A DNA stretch of 64,000 nt from Acanthosepion esculentum (GCA_964036315.1 OZ038485.1:100951249-101015248), one strand, 5' to 3'; counted from the first letter of the stretch, positions 11,256 through 24,003 are shown. Translations and numbers: made by a program. The notes: generated by a model from the letters alone, not told the origin.

Positions 11256-12035
11256 TTGTTGCATCAAACGTCATATCGGCGGACATTAAATCTTTTGTTT
11301 AATTTTTCAGTTGTGCACTCTGCATATTTAAAGTCGTTCGTATATTGGGTGGTGTCTGTTAAATAGGAATCGGTCCAATTATGATATTTCTTGGAATTCG
11401 GGACGGAATTAACTCGATTTATGCTGCTGCATAACGAACAGGGTTTTTTACCTCCCATGATTGTTTTTTCGAAGCACAGCGATCAGAAATCCAAATGGCG
11501 TTTAGATGCTTGTATTCGTTAAGATTTCTCTATTTTTCTTGCACTTGAAGAAGGCGATAGTCGGACTGCAAAAAAATCTCCTTAGGACGTGGATACCTTT
11601 ACGCAATATGTCGATAGCTGCCGGGCAATACTTTCGAAATGCCAGTAAAATGTCGGTGCCAGCTGATAACTAAAGTGGTTCGGTTATAATATTGAATGAT
11701 ATGAGGTAAAATTTTATCAATCTTTCTTTTCAGCTATTTCATTGGCAATTTCCTTCAATCGCGATCCGTGATAGACGAGTTGGACGTAATGTCGGGTGAA
11801 ATCATTGGCGTGATTCCAATAATCTTTTATGTCAGTAGACATTCGTTTTATGCGCAAGAAGTGAGACTTCGGTTTTGCTTTAATAGTGTCATGTCGATGG
11901 TCAGAACAGCGGGGAAATATGAGATGAGGCTTCCAAAATAGCTCGGTAATTAGATGACCACCGTGAGTACTTCATACTTCTCGCTAAAACTCAAGGCTAA
12001 TTTTTCAGGAAATACTTCTAAATTCCTGTGCTGAT
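11256..12035. other. No feature recognised; short match to the far flank of the satellite
   Basis: No gene is seen. The segment CTATTTTTCTTGCACTTGAAG (11531-11551) is similar to CTATTTTTGTTGTACTTGAAG beyond the satellite (about 15227-15247). The 5S-derived array therefore lies between short related flanks. Confidence 0.5.
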
Positions 12036-14905
12036 TGTGCCGAAAAAGCAAAATCCGAAAATACATAGAGGGGGGACTATTTGGGAACACTGGGTACTGT
12101 AATCAACCTCCTAAAATCCGAAATAGGTTACGTCTTAAATAAACACAAAGGGTTTATAAGACGTGTCAAAGGTGGTCAGTCCTTACAGGCGGGACTGTTT
12201 GGGAATATTAGGTACTGTAGGCAACCTCCTAAAATCCAAAATATAATTCGCCTTCAAATAACCCCCAAAGAGTCAAGACGTGTCAAAGCTGGTCAGTACT
12301 TAAAGGCTATACTGTTTGAAAACATTGGGTACTGTAAGCACCCTCCTAAAATCCGAAATATAATTCGGTTTCAAATAACCACCAAACGGTAGATAAAAAC
12401 GTGTCAAAGCTGGCCATTACTTAGAGGGTGGACTCTTTGGGAACACTGGGTACAGTAAGCAACCCACTAAAATCCAAAGTTGTGATATGGCTTTAAGTAA
12501 CCCTCAAAGGGTTTATAAGACGTATCAAATCTGGTCAGTATTTAAAGACAGGACTTCTTGGGAACACTGGGCACTGTAATCAACCTCCTAAAATCCGAAA
12601 TAGTTTTCGTCTTAAAAAAACACAAAGGGTTTATAAGACGTGTCAAAGGTGGTCAGTCCTTAAAGGCGGAACTGTTTGGGTATATTGGGTACTGTAGGCA
12701 ACCTCCTAAAATCCGAAATATAATTCGCCTTCAAATAACCCCCAAAGAGTCAAGGCGTGTCAAAACTGGTCAGTACTTAAAGGCTATACTGTTTGAAAAC
12801 ATTGGGTACTGTAAGCAACCTCCTAAAATCCGAAATATAATTCGGTTTCAAATAACCACCAAACGGAAGATAAAACGTGTCAAAGCTGGCCATTACTTAG
12901 AGGGTGGACTCTTTGGGAACACTGGGTACTGTAAGCAACCCATTATAATCCAAAGTTGTGATATGGCTTTAAGTAACCCTCAAAGGGTTTATAAGACGTA
13001 CCAAATCTGGTCAGTACTTAAAGACAGGACTGCTTGGGAACACTGGGTACTGTAATCAACCTCCTAAAATCCGAAGTATGTTTAAGCATTAAATAATCCA
13101 CAAAGGGTTGATATGACGTGTCAAAGCTGGTCAGCACTTAGAGGGGGTACTGTTTGAGAACACTGTGTACTGTGAGCAACCTCCTAAAATCTGAAATATA
13201 ATTCGGCTTTTAATAACCGCCAAAGGGTTAAGACGTGTAAAAGCTAATCAGTACTTAAAGGCGGGACTGTTTGTGAACAGTGAGTACTGCAAGCAACCCC
13301 ATAAAATCCCAAATATATTTAGTCTTAAATAACCCCAAAGGGTTTATAAGACGTGTCAAATCTGGTCAGTACTTAGAGTGGGGACTGTTTGGGAACATTG
13401 TGTACTGTAAGCAACCTCGTAAAATCCAAATTATGTTTCGGCTTTAAATTACCCCAAGGGGTTTATAAGACGTGTCAAAACTGGTCGTTACTTAAAGGCG
13501 GGGCTGTTTGGGAACACTGTGTAATGTAAGCGACCTCCTAAAATCCGAAATATGATTCGGCTTTAAATAACCCCCAAAGGGTTAAGACGTGTCAAAGCTG
13601 GTCCGTACTTAGAGGAGGGACTGTTTGTGAACACTAGGAACTGTAAACAAAATGTTTAAATCCGACATATGATTCGGCTTTAGATAACTCCCAAAGGGTT
13701 AAGACGTGTCAAAGCTGATTACTGGGTACTGTAATCAATCTCCTAAAATCCGAAATATGTTTCGGCTTTAAATAACTCCCAAAGGTTTGATAAAACGTGT
13801 CAAAACTGGTTGGTACTTAAAGCCGATACTGGTTGGGAACACTGGGCACTGTAAGCAACAACCCAAAATCCAAAATATGATATGGCTTTAAGAAACGCCC
13901 AAAAGGTTTATAAGACGTGTCCAATCTGTTAAAACTGGGTACTGTAAGAAAACTCCTAAAATCCGAAATATGTTTCGGCTTTAAATTACACCAAGGGGTT
14001 TATAAGACGTGTCAAATCTGATCAGTATTTATAAGCGGGACTGTTTGGGAACACTGAGTACTGTTGATATGACGTGTCAAAGCTGGTCAGTATTTAGAGG
14101 GGGACTGTTTGGGAACGCTGGGTAGTGCAAGGAGTCTCCTAATATCCGAAATATGTTTCGTCTTAAATAACCCCAATGGGTTTATAAGACCTGTCAAATC
14201 TGGTCAGTACTTAGAGGGGGCCTGTTTGGGAACAATGTGTACTGTAAGCAACCTCGTAAAATCCGAAATATGTTTCGGCTTTAAATTACCCCAAGGGGTT
14301 GATAAGACGTGTCAACGCTGATCATTACTTAGAGGGGGGACTGTTTGGGAACACTGGGTACGGTAAGCAACCTCCTAAAATCCGAAATATGATTCAGCTT
14401 TAAATAACCCCCAAAGGGTTAAAAACGTGTCAAAGCTGGTCAGTACTTAGAGGAGGGACTGTTTGTGAACACTGGGTACTGTAAACAAATTTTTTAATAT
14501 CCGAAATATAATTCAGCTTTAGATAACTCCCAAAGGGTTAAGACGTGTAAAAGCTAATCAGTACTTAAGGGCGTGACTGTTTGGAAACACTCGGTACTCT
14601 AAGCAAAATCCTAAAATCCAAGGTATTATACAGCTTGAGACAACCCACAAAGGGTTGATAAGACGTGTCAAAGCTGGTCAGTACTTAGAGGTTAGACTGT
14701 TTGTGTACACTCGGTACTGTAAGCAAACGCCTAAAATCGAAAGTATGATACGGCTTTAAATAACCCCCAAAGTGTTGATACGACGTTTCAAAGCTGGCCA
14801 GTACTTAGAGGGAGGATTTTTTGGTAACACTGGGTATTGTAAGCAGGCTCGTGCTATCCGAAATATTTTTCAGTTGTACGTAACTCACAAAGGGTTGATA
14901 TCTTC
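12036..14905 (+). repeat. Satellite of about 119-bp monomers derived from a 5S-rRNA-related SINE
   Basis: About 24 tandem monomers, some shortened. Half of each monomer (CTGGTCAGTACTTAGAGGG, GACTGTTTGGGAACACTGG, GTACTGTAAGC) aligns with the 3' half of eukaryotic 5S rRNA (CTGGTCAGTACTTGGATGGG, GACCGCCTGGGAATACC, GTGCTGTAAGC). This spans the end of the A box through the C box of the internal promoter. The other half (AAATCCGAAATATG, TTCGGCTTTAAATAACC, AAAGGGTTGATAAG) is the 3' tail of the composite SINE-A at 33.0 and 42.3 kb. The first blocks form a tetramer higher-order repeat of about 477 bp (12094-12570 and 12571-13046). Frames of up to 165 codons across it are repeat read-through. Confidence 0.85.
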
Positions 14906-15284
14906 TTTTTTTTTTTTTAAAACCCTAAATAACAAAGCAATAAATATCGAATATCGCAGAAATGTTACTTGAAGCTTTTAAATCGCAGTGCGTTCATGAA
15001 CACGAATTTTAGCTGAGATTAATTAATGACTTTTTTCTTTATTTGGGAAGGTACATAGCGAAGTTTGCAGGATTTTTTTTTACATTTTTCTGACATATTT
15101 TCTAACGTCTTTTAGCGAAAGAACAATTTTCGGTCTATGCATCAAATTTACCACCACTTTTCAAAAACTTTTTGGTCCTACTTAAAACCAGACTTATGTC
15201 AACCTCTCTACTAATTGTGATTTGTCTATTTTTGTTGTACTTGAAGAAAGCGATAGGAGTCAAGGTATTGTCATGGATAGCGTC
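14906..15284. other. No feature recognised
   Basis: T-rich sequence following the satellite; nothing identified. Confidence 0.55.
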
Positions 15285-15420
15285 TCGGATTGAGGAATAG
15301 GAGAGCCGGGATCGAATTCAAGTCGAATGCATTACATTCACTTACGTGCTAATACCCCTGGTAAAGGTATGAATCCTCCTATTCTCTACCCCAGCTATTG
15401 GTAAATAGCAGAACAATCTG
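15285..15420 (+). mobile_element. SINE-A fragment (tRNA-like part)
   Basis: The fragment has ATGGATAGCGTCTCGGATTG, then GAGAGCCGGGATCGAATTC and the body ACATTCACTTACGTGCTAAT followed by ACCCCTGGTAAAGG. It corresponds to the tRNA-derived middle of the composite at 33.0 and 42.3 kb. The 5S part is missing. Confidence 0.7.
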
Positions 15421-15499
15421 GGTTCTATAGCATTGGATGGCAACCGGTCTAGAAGAAGGACAATTCAGAAAACGTTGTTTGCGTTAGTGTTTTCAGCAA

Positions 15500-15890
15500 T
15501 GTGGGCCAGTAAGTGACTTATATGATATCTCTCCTCCTGTATGGCAGTGAGTGTTGAATGAACTCCTCAAAGATGAAGAAGAAGAGACTTGAAGCAACAG
15601 GAATGTGGTTCTACAGAAGGATGCTGAGTATGACATGGACCGAACATGTGAGTAACGACGATGTTTCAAATAAAATAGAAACAAAAACTAATATTTAACA
15701 TCAGGAAGAGACAGTTGATATCTCTGGGGCATACAATGAGGAAGTGGAGCTTGGAAAATCTGATACTCACAGGGCAGATTGAGGGCAAGAGGGACAGTGG
15801 ATAACATACACAATGAGTTTGAGTAACAGGATGCGGAGGGCCATGATCGGCGACGTCCTGAGAGGACACGGTACGTAAAGAAGAAGTGAG
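15500..15890 (+). mobile_element. LINE-C reverse transcriptase C-terminus
   Basis: Frames read ISLLLYGSEC, then GMWFYRRMLSMTWTEHV, then in a shifted frame RKRQLISLGHTMRK, ENLILTGQIEGKRD, and finally RRAMIGDVLRGHGT followed by TAA at about 15889. This is the well-known end of an endonuclease/reverse-transcriptase LINE polyprotein. Frameshifts and stops mark it as inactive, and the 5' part is missing. Confidence 0.85.
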
Positions 15891-16290
15891 TTGCTACGAT
15901 CCGGGGGATCACTTTCTCAGTCAGATCGCTGATTCATCGTGAAAATGCAGTGGACTGGGTTGAAGTAGAACCAAGCACATCAATATGCAGAGGTTCTGGC
16001 CCGTTGGGAATGTCGCGGATGTAACTACATCTCAGAGCAAGGAACGAATTACATCTGTATATATACGAAGTGCTGTTCATGCATGGCATTCAACAAATTA
16101 AAGAGAATATACGTGTAGAAATTCGAGAGTGGCATCCAGTTATTAATGGCTGTTATGAAAAATACTGTCAAATGTGCCAGTTGTCTCTGTGAAACGAAAA
16201 ATGGAGGCCGTCCAAGCAATATCATTTTTTATAACTAAAGCAATTATATAAAAATTGTGTAAATCTTCTCTTAGCATGGAAAAGTTATAA
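15891..16290. other. No feature recognised
   Basis: No gene is seen. A short TTTA run lies at about 16300-16325 at the edge of the next array. Confidence 0.5.
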
Positions 16291-17010
16291 ATAATTCACA
16301 TTTATTTATTTATTTATTTATTCATTTTCTACGGTTTATCAACCCGTCAATGGGTTTTTTTTAAGCTGAAACGTATTTAGAATTGTAAGAATATTTTTTC
16401 TTTCTTTTTTTGCATGTGAATTTTACATTAACTATTTTTTATGGCTTATCAACACGTTGCCGAAATATATTTTGGATTGTAATAATAATTCTTTTTCTTA
16501 TTATTTTGTATGTGAATATTACACTAACTACATTTTGACTGTTTGTTTTTTAATGCTTATCGGTCCCTTTGTAGGTTATTTAAAGCCAAAACATATTTTG
16601 GATTGTAAAAATAATTCTTTTTTCTTTATTTTTTGCAAGAGAATATTACATCAACTACTTTTTATATTTTTTATAGTTTATCAACCCTTTGTGGGTTATT
16701 TAAAGCTGAAACATATTTCGAATTGTAAGAATAATTCTTTTTTCTTTCTTCTTTGCAAGTGAATATTACATTAACTATATTCTTTTTTATTATTTTTATG
16801 GCTTATCGACCCTTTGTAGGTTATTTAAAGCCAAAACCTATTTTGGTTTGTAAAAATAATTGTTTTTTCTTTATGTTTTGCAAGAGAATATTACATTAAC
16901 TACTTTTATTATTATTTTTTATAATTTATCAACCCGTTGTAGGTTATTTAGAGCCGAAACATATTTTGAATTGTAAGAATAATTCTTTCTTTTACGAGTT
17001 AAGAATAACC
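16290..17010 (-). repeat. About 120-bp tandem array built on the SINE-A tail, opposite strand
   Basis: About six units start near 16330, 16440, 16553, 16675, 16799 and 16922. Each has CTTATCAACCCTTTGTGGG, TTATTTAAAGCCGAAACATA and TTTTGAATTG. This is the reverse complement of the tail half of the 12-15 kb satellite. The remainder of each unit (AATAATTCTTTTTTC, TTTGCAAGTGAATATTAC) is different and carries no 5S similarity. Confidence 0.85.
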
Positions 17011-17560
17011 ATCATTTTTTTAGATACACGTTCTCCCATTTTATCCACCTCTAGTGGAAGGAGAATAATTAATGACTTTCCCCTAGGGAATTTGCAAGTG
17101 AATGTGGGTAACGAACCTGACGGTAATTGGAATTCAGCTCTCCGTAAATTATTAACAAATAAAAATATGAAATTTCTAAATCCCAGAATATTTCATTTCT
17201 TAATCCCAAACTTTTGCGAGGCAATATATTTCTTTTTTAATTTGTCTTTTTTCCTTTGTTTTGTATAAATTCGCGCCGATTTCTTGCTGAATTCATTTCC
17301 GTTGTTGTATAAATTGTTCCAAAACGTTTGGTGGGGTGGGGTTCCCACTTGTTCCTCTATTTATGTACATGAAAATTATAAACACTATTCTGTAAAGTTC
17401 TATTTTCTGATTCGTTTGTCTCTTTTAACAACTTTTGAATTTTGCCGTGGAAATAGCGACAGAGTTTCAGGAAGGTTCCAACGAAAGGGGTGATAGGGTG
17501 GGAACTACTTAATTACCAACAAGGTTACGTAAATAGTTTTGAACTCTATCAAGACTGAAG
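17011..17560. other. No feature recognised
   Basis: AT-rich sequence. A 100-codon frame entering it (16966-17268) has no identifiable domain. Confidence 0.55.
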
Positions 17561-17955
17561 TGTGAGCTCCATCAGTTGTATGGCATCAGTACTCTATTTC
17601 TGGTCAGATCTTCGCTCTTGTAAAGATAGGGCATAGCAGGAAAAGTCAGGTATTTTCTGGACATGTAGATCCTATTATTCAGTATCTTTGCGGATGAATC
17701 GTATATCTGAGTTCCATTTGAGTTCTAGGTGAACTTGTGTCCCAATAGACTTTCAAGCCAAGGACCCTCTTGAGAGATCAAACATTCATTTGATAGGCAA
17801 AAATTCAGGATCTGCTCGGTGATGACGGAATGTTACTAGCTTTGATGTTGGGGATATTGAATAATACAAACCATTTCCTGCATTAAGCTATAGAGCTAGT
17901 TCAGAGCCAAGATCAACAGCGAGTCTAAGATCATCTTGATTTTTAGTTATTGTAT
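17560..17955 (-). mobile_element. LINE-B2 reverse transcriptase fragment
   Basis: Minus-strand frames read DDLRLAVDLGSEL, then LVTFRHHRADPEFLPIK, ESLLGHKF-like and LELKWNSDIRFI, ending with an IRPEIEY-like stretch. This is the region after the RT catalytic block of a jockey/CR1-like element. Several frameshifts and stops are present. It overlaps in content with the better copy at 37.5-38.0 kb. Confidence 0.7.
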
Positions 17956-17964
17956 TTTCAATTA

Positions 17965-18354
17965 ATGAATAAACATACTTTTCATATAATTAACTGTACA
18001 CAGCTGCATAATAACGGAATATGCATAGAAAAAATGAAAAAAAAATGATTTAGTAGAAATAAATCCATTTTAATGGTTGAAAGAAGTATTCGTACAGTGC
18101 AATTTCAGATTTTAAAACTTTTAAATTACTTTAATAATCTAGATTATTCAAGTGGAATAGTCTAGAATGTTCAATAATGCTATCAGTAGTTATTTTTAGC
18201 CTAGAAATACAAACAGAACATTCTGTAATTGATATTCATGCAAGAAGGTTTTCATCACAGCTTGAGGTAAAGAATTGGCAAATTCGCAAAAAGAACTGAT
18301 TAAGTTATTATGCATATGCGTACAGTTAATTATATGATAAGTATGTTTATTCCT
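17965..18354. mobile_element. 390-bp MITE with about 50-bp terminal inverted repeats, TA-flanked
   Basis: The left end GAATAAACATACTTTTCATA with ATTAACTGTAC and TGCATAATAAC is repeated in inverse orientation at the right end, with a handful of mismatches over about 50 bp. TA dinucleotides flank both ends (17963-17964 and 18355-18356), as in Tc1/mariner insertions. The interior is AT-rich and noncoding and includes GTATTCGTACAGTG, which looks Tc1-like. The parent element is not identified. Confidence 0.75.
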
Positions 18355-18719
18355 TAGTGACAAATATAACAAATTAAAAATTTTCTATGTGTATGAATAT
18401 GTGTTTCCCCCACTGTATTTTCTAATGGTATCAGCAGTAGTAGTAGAAACGGTACTAGTAGCAGCAAACGTAATAATGGCTAAATCCTGCTCAGTCAGTC
18501 AAGTGCCATACGTGCTACACGCTTGGTCGATCATGTCTCTTTTGTCTCTTTGGATTCAGGACTGACTAGATAAAGGTCTTTAACCGCAGTGGGTTACATT
18601 TTCTTTCAGCGGAAGTCTGGTTGCCAACCAAGGCTATAGGACCCAATCTGTCCTGTTATCCGATCCATAGCTAGTGGATAGAATAGATGGATTCATGCCT
18701 TTTCCAAGGGTATTTGCTA
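18355..18719. other. Unclassified sequence
   Basis: Moderately GC sequence (18480-18700) next to AT-rich DNA. It may be an element end, but I recognise no family. Confidence 0.45.
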
Positions 18720-19340
18720 GTAAATTAGTAGGATTAACAGATTAGTAGTAGTGGTAATACCAGTTCTAGTAGTAGCAGTGATAGTACCAGTATTACTAGT
18801 GATAGTATCTGTGGTAGAAGCAATAGTAATAGTGGTAATGTTATTAATAACGATAGTAGTATTAAGAGTATTAGAATTAGTAGCAGTACCAGCTTTAGTA
18901 GTAGTAGTGATAATAGGAGTATTATTAGCGGTAGCTGGAAGAATAGTAGTGGTAGTATTAGTAATGCCAATAGTAGTAAGGGTAGTAGCATTAGTAGTGC
19001 TAGTACTAGCTTTAAGAGTAATAATAATAGTAGTATTATTACTAGTCCTAATATTAGTGCTAGTTTGCAATAGTAGTGGTAGTATTAGTAATGCCAATAG
19101 TCGTAGTCGTGATAGTAGCTGTATTACTAGTGGTAGTAGCAATAGTAGTAGTATTAGTAATACTATTAGTCGTAGTAGTGGCAATATCAGTAGTAATAGT
19201 ACTTATGTTATTGGTGTTACTAATACTACAACTAGTAATACTCTTGCTATCACTACTACGACTACAGTTGGTACTACTATTAGTATTACTAGTAGTAGTA
19301 TTAGTAATACCAATAGTATTAGTACTAGTAGTGAAATGCC
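18720..19340. repeat. Degenerate AGT trinucleotide tract
   Basis: About 620 bp built of AGT, AGY and ATT triplets with frequent substitutions (AGCAGT, GGTAAT and similar). All frames are open for long distances and give poly-Val/Ile, Ser or Thr products of up to 204 codons. These are simple-repeat translations. Confidence 0.9.
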
Positions 19341-19700
19341 TTACATGCTTTATACTTATGAATAGCGAATATCTCCTTCGAGCATCGAATGACCTTTCCA
19401 GAAACTATGAATTTTGCGATTGTATCTCATCGAAACTTGTTCACAACGATATTCTTCCTTTTCTTTTTCTTTGGCGTCTCTTTATTCCGATTCCAATAAT
19501 TGTGCTGAATAAAAGCAGCATTAAATCCCATGTAAATCATATGCAAATCAAACGCATAAAAAAAAACGAACGTAAAACGCGTAATATCTGACTCGGCTGA
19601 TGGCACTCAAGATTTTTAAATAAAAAAAGGACATTTTGAAATCAATGCCTCTGTTTGTCTTTTATAGTTAATATTCGCGCATGACTCGCACTCACAGACT
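19341..19700. other. No feature recognised
   Basis: No gene or repeat family is seen. Confidence 0.5.
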
Positions 19701-19722
19701 TGCACTAGCATACACACACACG

Positions 19723-19800
<78 letters not shown>

Positions 19801-19862
19801 CAGAGAGAGAGAGAAAGAGTGAGAAAAGGATTTAATACGGACACAAGAACTCTCACACACTT

Positions 19863-19901
<39 letters not shown>

Positions 19902-20093
19902 CGGCAATCATATATGAGGCATATATAATAAGCAAATATAAATACACACATATATACATATATATATATACATATATATGTTGACAGCTATAATATTCAT
20001 CACTTGCATTTAAAGACATACAAAATATGTAAATATATGACACTGAAAAATATGAAATTAACATATTTAATATGCACAGCCACATGCAAGCAA

Positions 20094-20143
<50 letters not shown>

Positions 20144-20145
20144 CT
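19700..20145. repeat. CA, TA and GA microsatellites
   Basis: CA run (19711-19781), TA (19782-19800), GA (19801-19815), TA (19868-19892), mixed TA/CA and a second CA run (20094-20140). Confidence 0.95.
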
Positions 20146-20149
20146 ATAT

Positions 20150-20864
20150 CTCAATTAGGACTCATTTATAAACACGCAGGAAGTTACCAAACTCCATCCG
20201 CAACCTACTTGTAGGAAATACAAATATAAAAAGGCAAAAAATAATGGAATCACTAATAATAAAAGCGGACAAAGCCAACCGGCTATAACAGCAACTATGA
20301 ACGCGCCTACAATGTACTGACTGTGTTTGGGAAATAATATTATTAATAATAAAGCATTCGCATCACGCCAGATACAAAGAGAAAAATCTTCACATTAAAG
20401 TTAAAGAATAAAAAATAAAAAATCCTTGACAATGGCTAATAGAATAGCCGAAAGCGTTCGGATATGCAGAATATCCGGGCAGTTTTTTAAACATTTTATG
20501 ACAAGAAAAGAAATCACTTATACGAACACAATAAAAATTGAATGAAAAACCGAATCACTGTATCTTGTCAGTCGTTTTTAATGAAACTTTTATAAAATTT
20601 GCTGCCCAAATGAAAAATTATATATATATATATCAGCACATATGCTAGGTCACAAAAACCTCCTGAGCCAACCAAGCATAGAAATGAATACAATTTAGGA
20701 ACAATTAATAAGGAGTGCCAGAGAATAGCAATAACAACAAGAAAATTGCAATATGAGCTCTGGTAAAAAAAATGCAATGACAACAGCAAAAATTGCAATA
20801 TGAGCACTGGTAAAAATAATTGCTGAATACATTAGGTTTATAAGTCCCAGAATTTCATACACTT
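20150..20864. other. Unclassified; contains a TTGACAA-hairpin-GAAAGCG core
   Basis: No gene is seen. At 20426-20455 the plus strand reads TTGACAAT, a GGCTA/TAGCC hairpin, then GAAAGCG. The same layout is present in other repeat families of this window (see findings). Confidence 0.5.
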
Positions 20865-21135
20865 AAGTCCACAAGGACACATGGTGTTAGTTAGATCCAG
20901 TGACTGGACCCAAAGAGTGCAAGTTCAATCCAAGGTTAAGGCAGTGGAGAACTTGGAGAGGGGAATTAACAAGAGATAATTGATAACTGACTTCTATTAG
21001 ACATGGCACGTGGAACTAGAACAGTCTACCCCAGCGAGCGAAATAAAGGGTTCAGTTCGGCATTTCAACCACCTGAAGAAGGCCGAAGAGTACAACGACC
21101 GAAACGTTGTGATAAATATGGCAACATGCTAATCT
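20865..21135 (+). mobile_element. SINE-B copy
   Basis: The degenerate tRNA-like head includes GGACACATGGTGTTAG, ATCCAGTGACTGGACC and a B-box-like AAGTTCAATCC. It is followed by CATGGCACGTGGAACTAGA, the CCTGAAGAAGGCC core with GACCGAAACGTTG, and a truncated 3' end near ATATGGCAAC. Confidence 0.85.
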
Positions 21136-21344
21136 CCAGGACAGTACTCACTGCACCTTCTCGGAATAACGTTTTCCGTTGACATGAAGTGGAAACACTA
21201 TATTGAGTCAACTGGTTCACTGTGTCGTACAAGACAATTTTTCTCGTATTAATCTATTTTAGATATTTATAAGCCCACCATTTGTCATTGCTTGAATATT
21301 GCTGCCATTTTTAGTCTGGTTTATCAAGATTCTAGATTCATATT

Positions 21345-21700
21345 AAATCCAAGGAAGTGTTTGCAATGTTACTGGTCCTGCCCTGGCATCTCGGCTTCAG
21401 TCACTTTACCACTGCCGTAATTTAGCTTCCCTGTGCTTTTCCTATAAAAAATATCTTGGTAATTGTTCTAATGGTAACGAGACTTTATGAATTTGAGCGC
21501 AAAGCTAGATTTATGGCAAGATCTCATCATTTCACCGGCGAAATGGCAAAAGCAACCGTAAGTTCTATGCTAATAGTATCTTGGATTACACTTATCGCTT
21601 GTGGAATTCTCCTCCAGCTTCTTGCTTTCTATTCAACATCTATCTTTAAAAATGCAAATACAATGTCAAGCCTTACCTTCCCTCTTCTTAATTCTTGTTG
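21345..21700 (+). mobile_element. LINE-B C-terminal fragment, frameshifted
   Basis: Frames read ALASRLQSLYHCRNLASLCF, TRLYEFERKARFMARSHHF, RKFYANS and RLWNSPPASC. The final FK-NV-type stretch is scrambled. It is the same family as at 8.8 kb. Its frameshifts split the domain into three frames. Confidence 0.8.
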
Positions 21701-21794
21701 TTTTATTACTCTCTCTCCCTCATAATGTTTTTCTTCTCGTTTTCGTTGATACTCGGTGAACCATACCGTTTTACTTTCTGGAATGGAGGTGAAA

Positions 21795-21797
<3 letters not shown>

Positions 21798-21864
<67 letters not shown>

Positions 21865-21865
21865 C

Positions 21866-21892
<27 letters not shown>
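21798..21892. repeat. CT/CTAT/AT compound microsatellite
   Basis: CT run, CTAT run, then AT run. Confidence 0.97.

Positions 21893-22619
<727 letters not shown>

Positions 22620-22695
<76 letters not shown>
22620..22695. repeat. TA microsatellite
   Basis: TA run with one ACAT interruption. Confidence 0.97.
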
Positions 22696-22696
<1 letters not shown>

Positions 22697-23469
22697 CGCC
22701 CTAAACTATTCTCAAAGCTAAATGTATAAGCAAACGTAAACATGTTGTTGTTGAATTTTTATTTGTTTTTAATGTAATTATTATTTATTGTTTTATGCTA
22801 TTTTGATTAATTATTTAGTTTATTTATTTTAAATATTTAAATATCTTGTTAACCGTTTTATTTTAATTAAAAATATATGGTCATCTATCTTTGCATGGGA
22901 AGGAGGTATTTCCTTTAAGAAAAAAAGGTATTTGAAAAAAAAAATCCAAGACATAAGTTAACATTTTGGCAAGAATCAATAATTGCACTCTCAAGAACTT
23001 TCCGTCTAAATAAGTTATTTTCTCTTTTAATAAGTGCAGCATCCATGAGCCCGAAGTTAAAAAAGAAAATAAGAAATAAAGAATATTGCATATGTTTTGC
23101 TCGAAAGAAATATTTTTCTTTTCTTTTTTTTTTTTTTTTCAGTTGAGTTTATTATCATCGTTCCTGAATGATCACATTAACATAAATAATTATGCAAATC
23201 GAAATTATAATAATTCAATCACGGAAGTTTTTTCGAATTGCTAAAATTTTGTTTTGAATGTTACACTGGGAGAATACACTTAAATACAAACATACGAAAA
23301 TATTCAGTGACTTGTCGAAATATGAAATTAATTTAATTTCGTCTTTTACCGCCACCACCTTATATTCATACGTCAAATTACTAAAGCAAAATATTCGATT
23401 TCATCCATGCATGATTATATCACTGCTATGTTCATACCACAGCAAATATTTCTGGTCAAAACATTGATT
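22696..23469. other. No feature recognised
   Basis: Very AT-rich; no gene or repeat family seen. Confidence 0.55.
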
Positions 23470-23504
<35 letters not shown>

Positions 23505-23834
23505 TGTTCTCTCTTTCTCCCTCCCTCTCTCTCTCTCTTGTTCTCTCTTCCTCCCTCCCTCCATCCCTCTCTCTCTTGGTCTCTCTTCCTCCCTCCCTCT
23601 TTCTCTTGTTCTCTCTTCCTCCCTCCCTCTCTCTCTCTTGTTCTCCCTCCCTCCCTCCCTCCCTCCCTCCCTCCCTCTCTCTTGGTCTCTCTTCCTCCCT
23701 CCATCCCTCCCTCCCTCTCTCTCTCTCTTGGTCTCTCTTCCTCCCTCCCTCTCTCTCTTGTTCTCTCTTCCTCCCTCCCTCTTTCTCTTCCTCCCCCTCT
23801 ATCTCTCTTCCCCTCTCTCTCTCTTCCTCCCTCC

Positions 23835-23910
<76 letters not shown>

Positions 23911-24003
23911 ATGTATACATTATATATTATATATATTATACATATACTTTATATATATATATATATATGCACATTATATATATATATATATATATATTGT
24001 GTG
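23470..24003. repeat. CT/CCCT microsatellite region, then TA
   Basis: About 410 bp of CT, CCT and CCCT variants interspersed with TTGTTCTC or TTGGTCTC every 20-45 bp, then CT and a TA run (23880-24000). Frames of up to 206 codons on the plus strand are simple-repeat products. Confidence 0.95.

Noticed and set aside
12558..13055. 165-codon frame in the 5S-derived satellite
   Set aside because: It reads across satellite monomers. The monomer is about 119-120 bp, so the frame is only locally open and is lost in later monomers.
18717..19591. Long Val/Ile/Ser/Thr frames on both strands
   Set aside because: A degenerate AGT tract leaves all frames open; products are simple repeats.
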